NCBI RefSeq assembly: GCF_004801305.1
Contig: NZ_SSOD01000011.1
Location: 1-64,000 of the forward strand
Reading direction: 5' to 3'
DNA length: 64,000 bases
Origin: Pseudothauera rhizosphaerae
Lineage (GTDB): Bacteria; Pseudomonadota; Gammaproteobacteria; Burkholderiales; Rhodocyclaceae
The notes under the pieces are model-generated. The model had not been told where the DNA came from, did not search any database, and saw nothing but the letters and a program-made list of their open reading frames with translations. Of the stretch, positions 63,544-64,000 are shown piece by piece; position 1 is the first letter of the stretch, and each line of letters opens with the position of its first letter. A program made the translations under genes and the position numbers.

Positions 63544-64000
63544 ATGGACAGCAACAACACGTTCAATCCGCGGCTTAGCGTCATCACACTCGCTCTGCTC
63601 GCCGCCTTCGGCGGCCCGGCCTGGGCCGACGACGAAATCGACGAACTCATCAAGCCGGAAAGCACGGTTTCCATCGGCGTCGGCCACTGGTCGAACGATC
63701 GTCCCCAGCAGGGCATCTACGACGGCATGCGGGAGAACGAATCCCCGCACCTGCTGATCGATGCCGACATCGTCAAGCGGGACGACGCCACCGGCACTTG
63801 GCTCAGGTTCGAGACCCGCAACCTGGGACTGGACAATCGGGAATTCAGCGGCGAATGGCTGCGCCAGGGCAACATCGGCATCAAGGTGGATTACAACCGC
63901 ATCACCCGCGAAAGCCCCCAGACCTTCAACACCCCGCTGCAAGGCGCGGGCACGACCAACCAGACCGTGGTCAATAGCGGGCTTGCCACGGCCCCCCGGC
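63544..64000 (+). CDS. MtrB/PioB-family outer-membrane barrel, partial (cut by window end)
   Basis: The first 152 codons are visible. The signal peptide (about residues 1-28, ending GPAWA) is followed by 'STVSIGVGHWSNDRPQQG', 'SPHLLIDADIVKRDDATGTWLRFETRNLGLDNREF' and 'GNIGIKVDYNRI', all typical of the N-terminus of MtrB/PioB barrels. The gene runs off the right edge. It pairs with the decaheme gene just upstream to form a second porin-cytochrome conduit. There is no N-terminal CxxC in the visible part. Confidence 0.85.
   Translation, partial: MDSNNTFNPRLSVITLALLAAFGGPAWADDEIDELIKPESTVSIGVGHWSNDRPQQGIYDGMRENESPHLLIDADIVKRDDATGTWLRFETRNLGLDNREFSGEWLRQGNIGIKVDYNRITRESPQTFNTPLQGAGTTNQTVVNSGLATAPR

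Overview
The window is about 64 kb of high-GC DNA, densely coding, from a respiratory proteobacterium. A DUF3460 gene, a NarX/NarL pair beside a Dnr-like regulator, an E. coli-order nap operon (FDAGHBC), system I cytochrome c maturation and two multiheme porin-cytochrome modules fit a betaproteobacterium, most likely a Rhodocyclales-type denitrifier. The order-level placement is inference. No rRNA, tRNA, CRISPR array, transposase or phage gene was seen.

Layout. 0.2-4.4 kb (minus): a cobalamin riboswitch, a TonB-dependent receptor and an unrecognised probable beta-propeller protein. 4.5-9.5 kb (minus): DUF2784 protein, adenylate cyclase-FHA fusion, Tag glycosylase, PRPP-synthetase-like protein, a type 2 'thymidine phosphorylase' and a small basic protein. 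9.7-10.1 kb (minus): CBS-pair protein. 10.5-18.5 kb (plus): a spermidine-synthase-fold protein, then a six-gene Hyf/Nuo-like membrane complex whose 'hydrogenase' large subunit has lost all four NiFe cysteines (an Ehr-type complex). 18.5-19.6 kb: alanine racemase. 19.6-32.0 kb (minus, transcribed right to left): decaheme cytochrome, MtrB/PioB-type barrel, two diheme c4 cytochromes, a palindromic repeat, then ccmABCDEFGHI. 32.3-33.3 kb: AraC regulator. 33.6-40.0 kb (minus): napFDAGHBC with a repeat element between napA and napG. 40.4-51.0 kb (plus): Crp/Fnr regulator, giant two-partner-secretion exoprotein, its TpsB transporter, and ExbB-ExbD-TonB. 51.0-54.6 kb: narXL (minus) and a divergent Dnr-like regulator. 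54.6-59.4 kb (minus): DnaQ-GIY-YIG nuclease, DUF3460, spoT, rpoZ, gmk. 59.5-64.0 kb (plus): sensor kinase, NarL-type regulator, small cytochrome c, a second decaheme cytochrome and the start of a second MtrB-like barrel, cut by the window edge.

How it fits together. Seven genes encode c-type cytochromes with 31 visible CxxCH sites, beside a complete Ccm pathway. The window is thus dominated by periplasmic nitrate reduction and by two probable trans-outer-membrane electron conduits. FNR-type palindromes lie upstream of napF and of tpsA, and a NarL-type 7-2-7 palindrome lies between narX and the dnr-like gene, so oxygen and nitrate probably coordinate much of the region. The least expected parts are the NiFe-less Ehr-type complex, the TpsA-TpsB-ExbB-ExbD-TonB cluster with a duplicated TPS domain in TpsA, and the riboswitch-controlled receptor/propeller pair.
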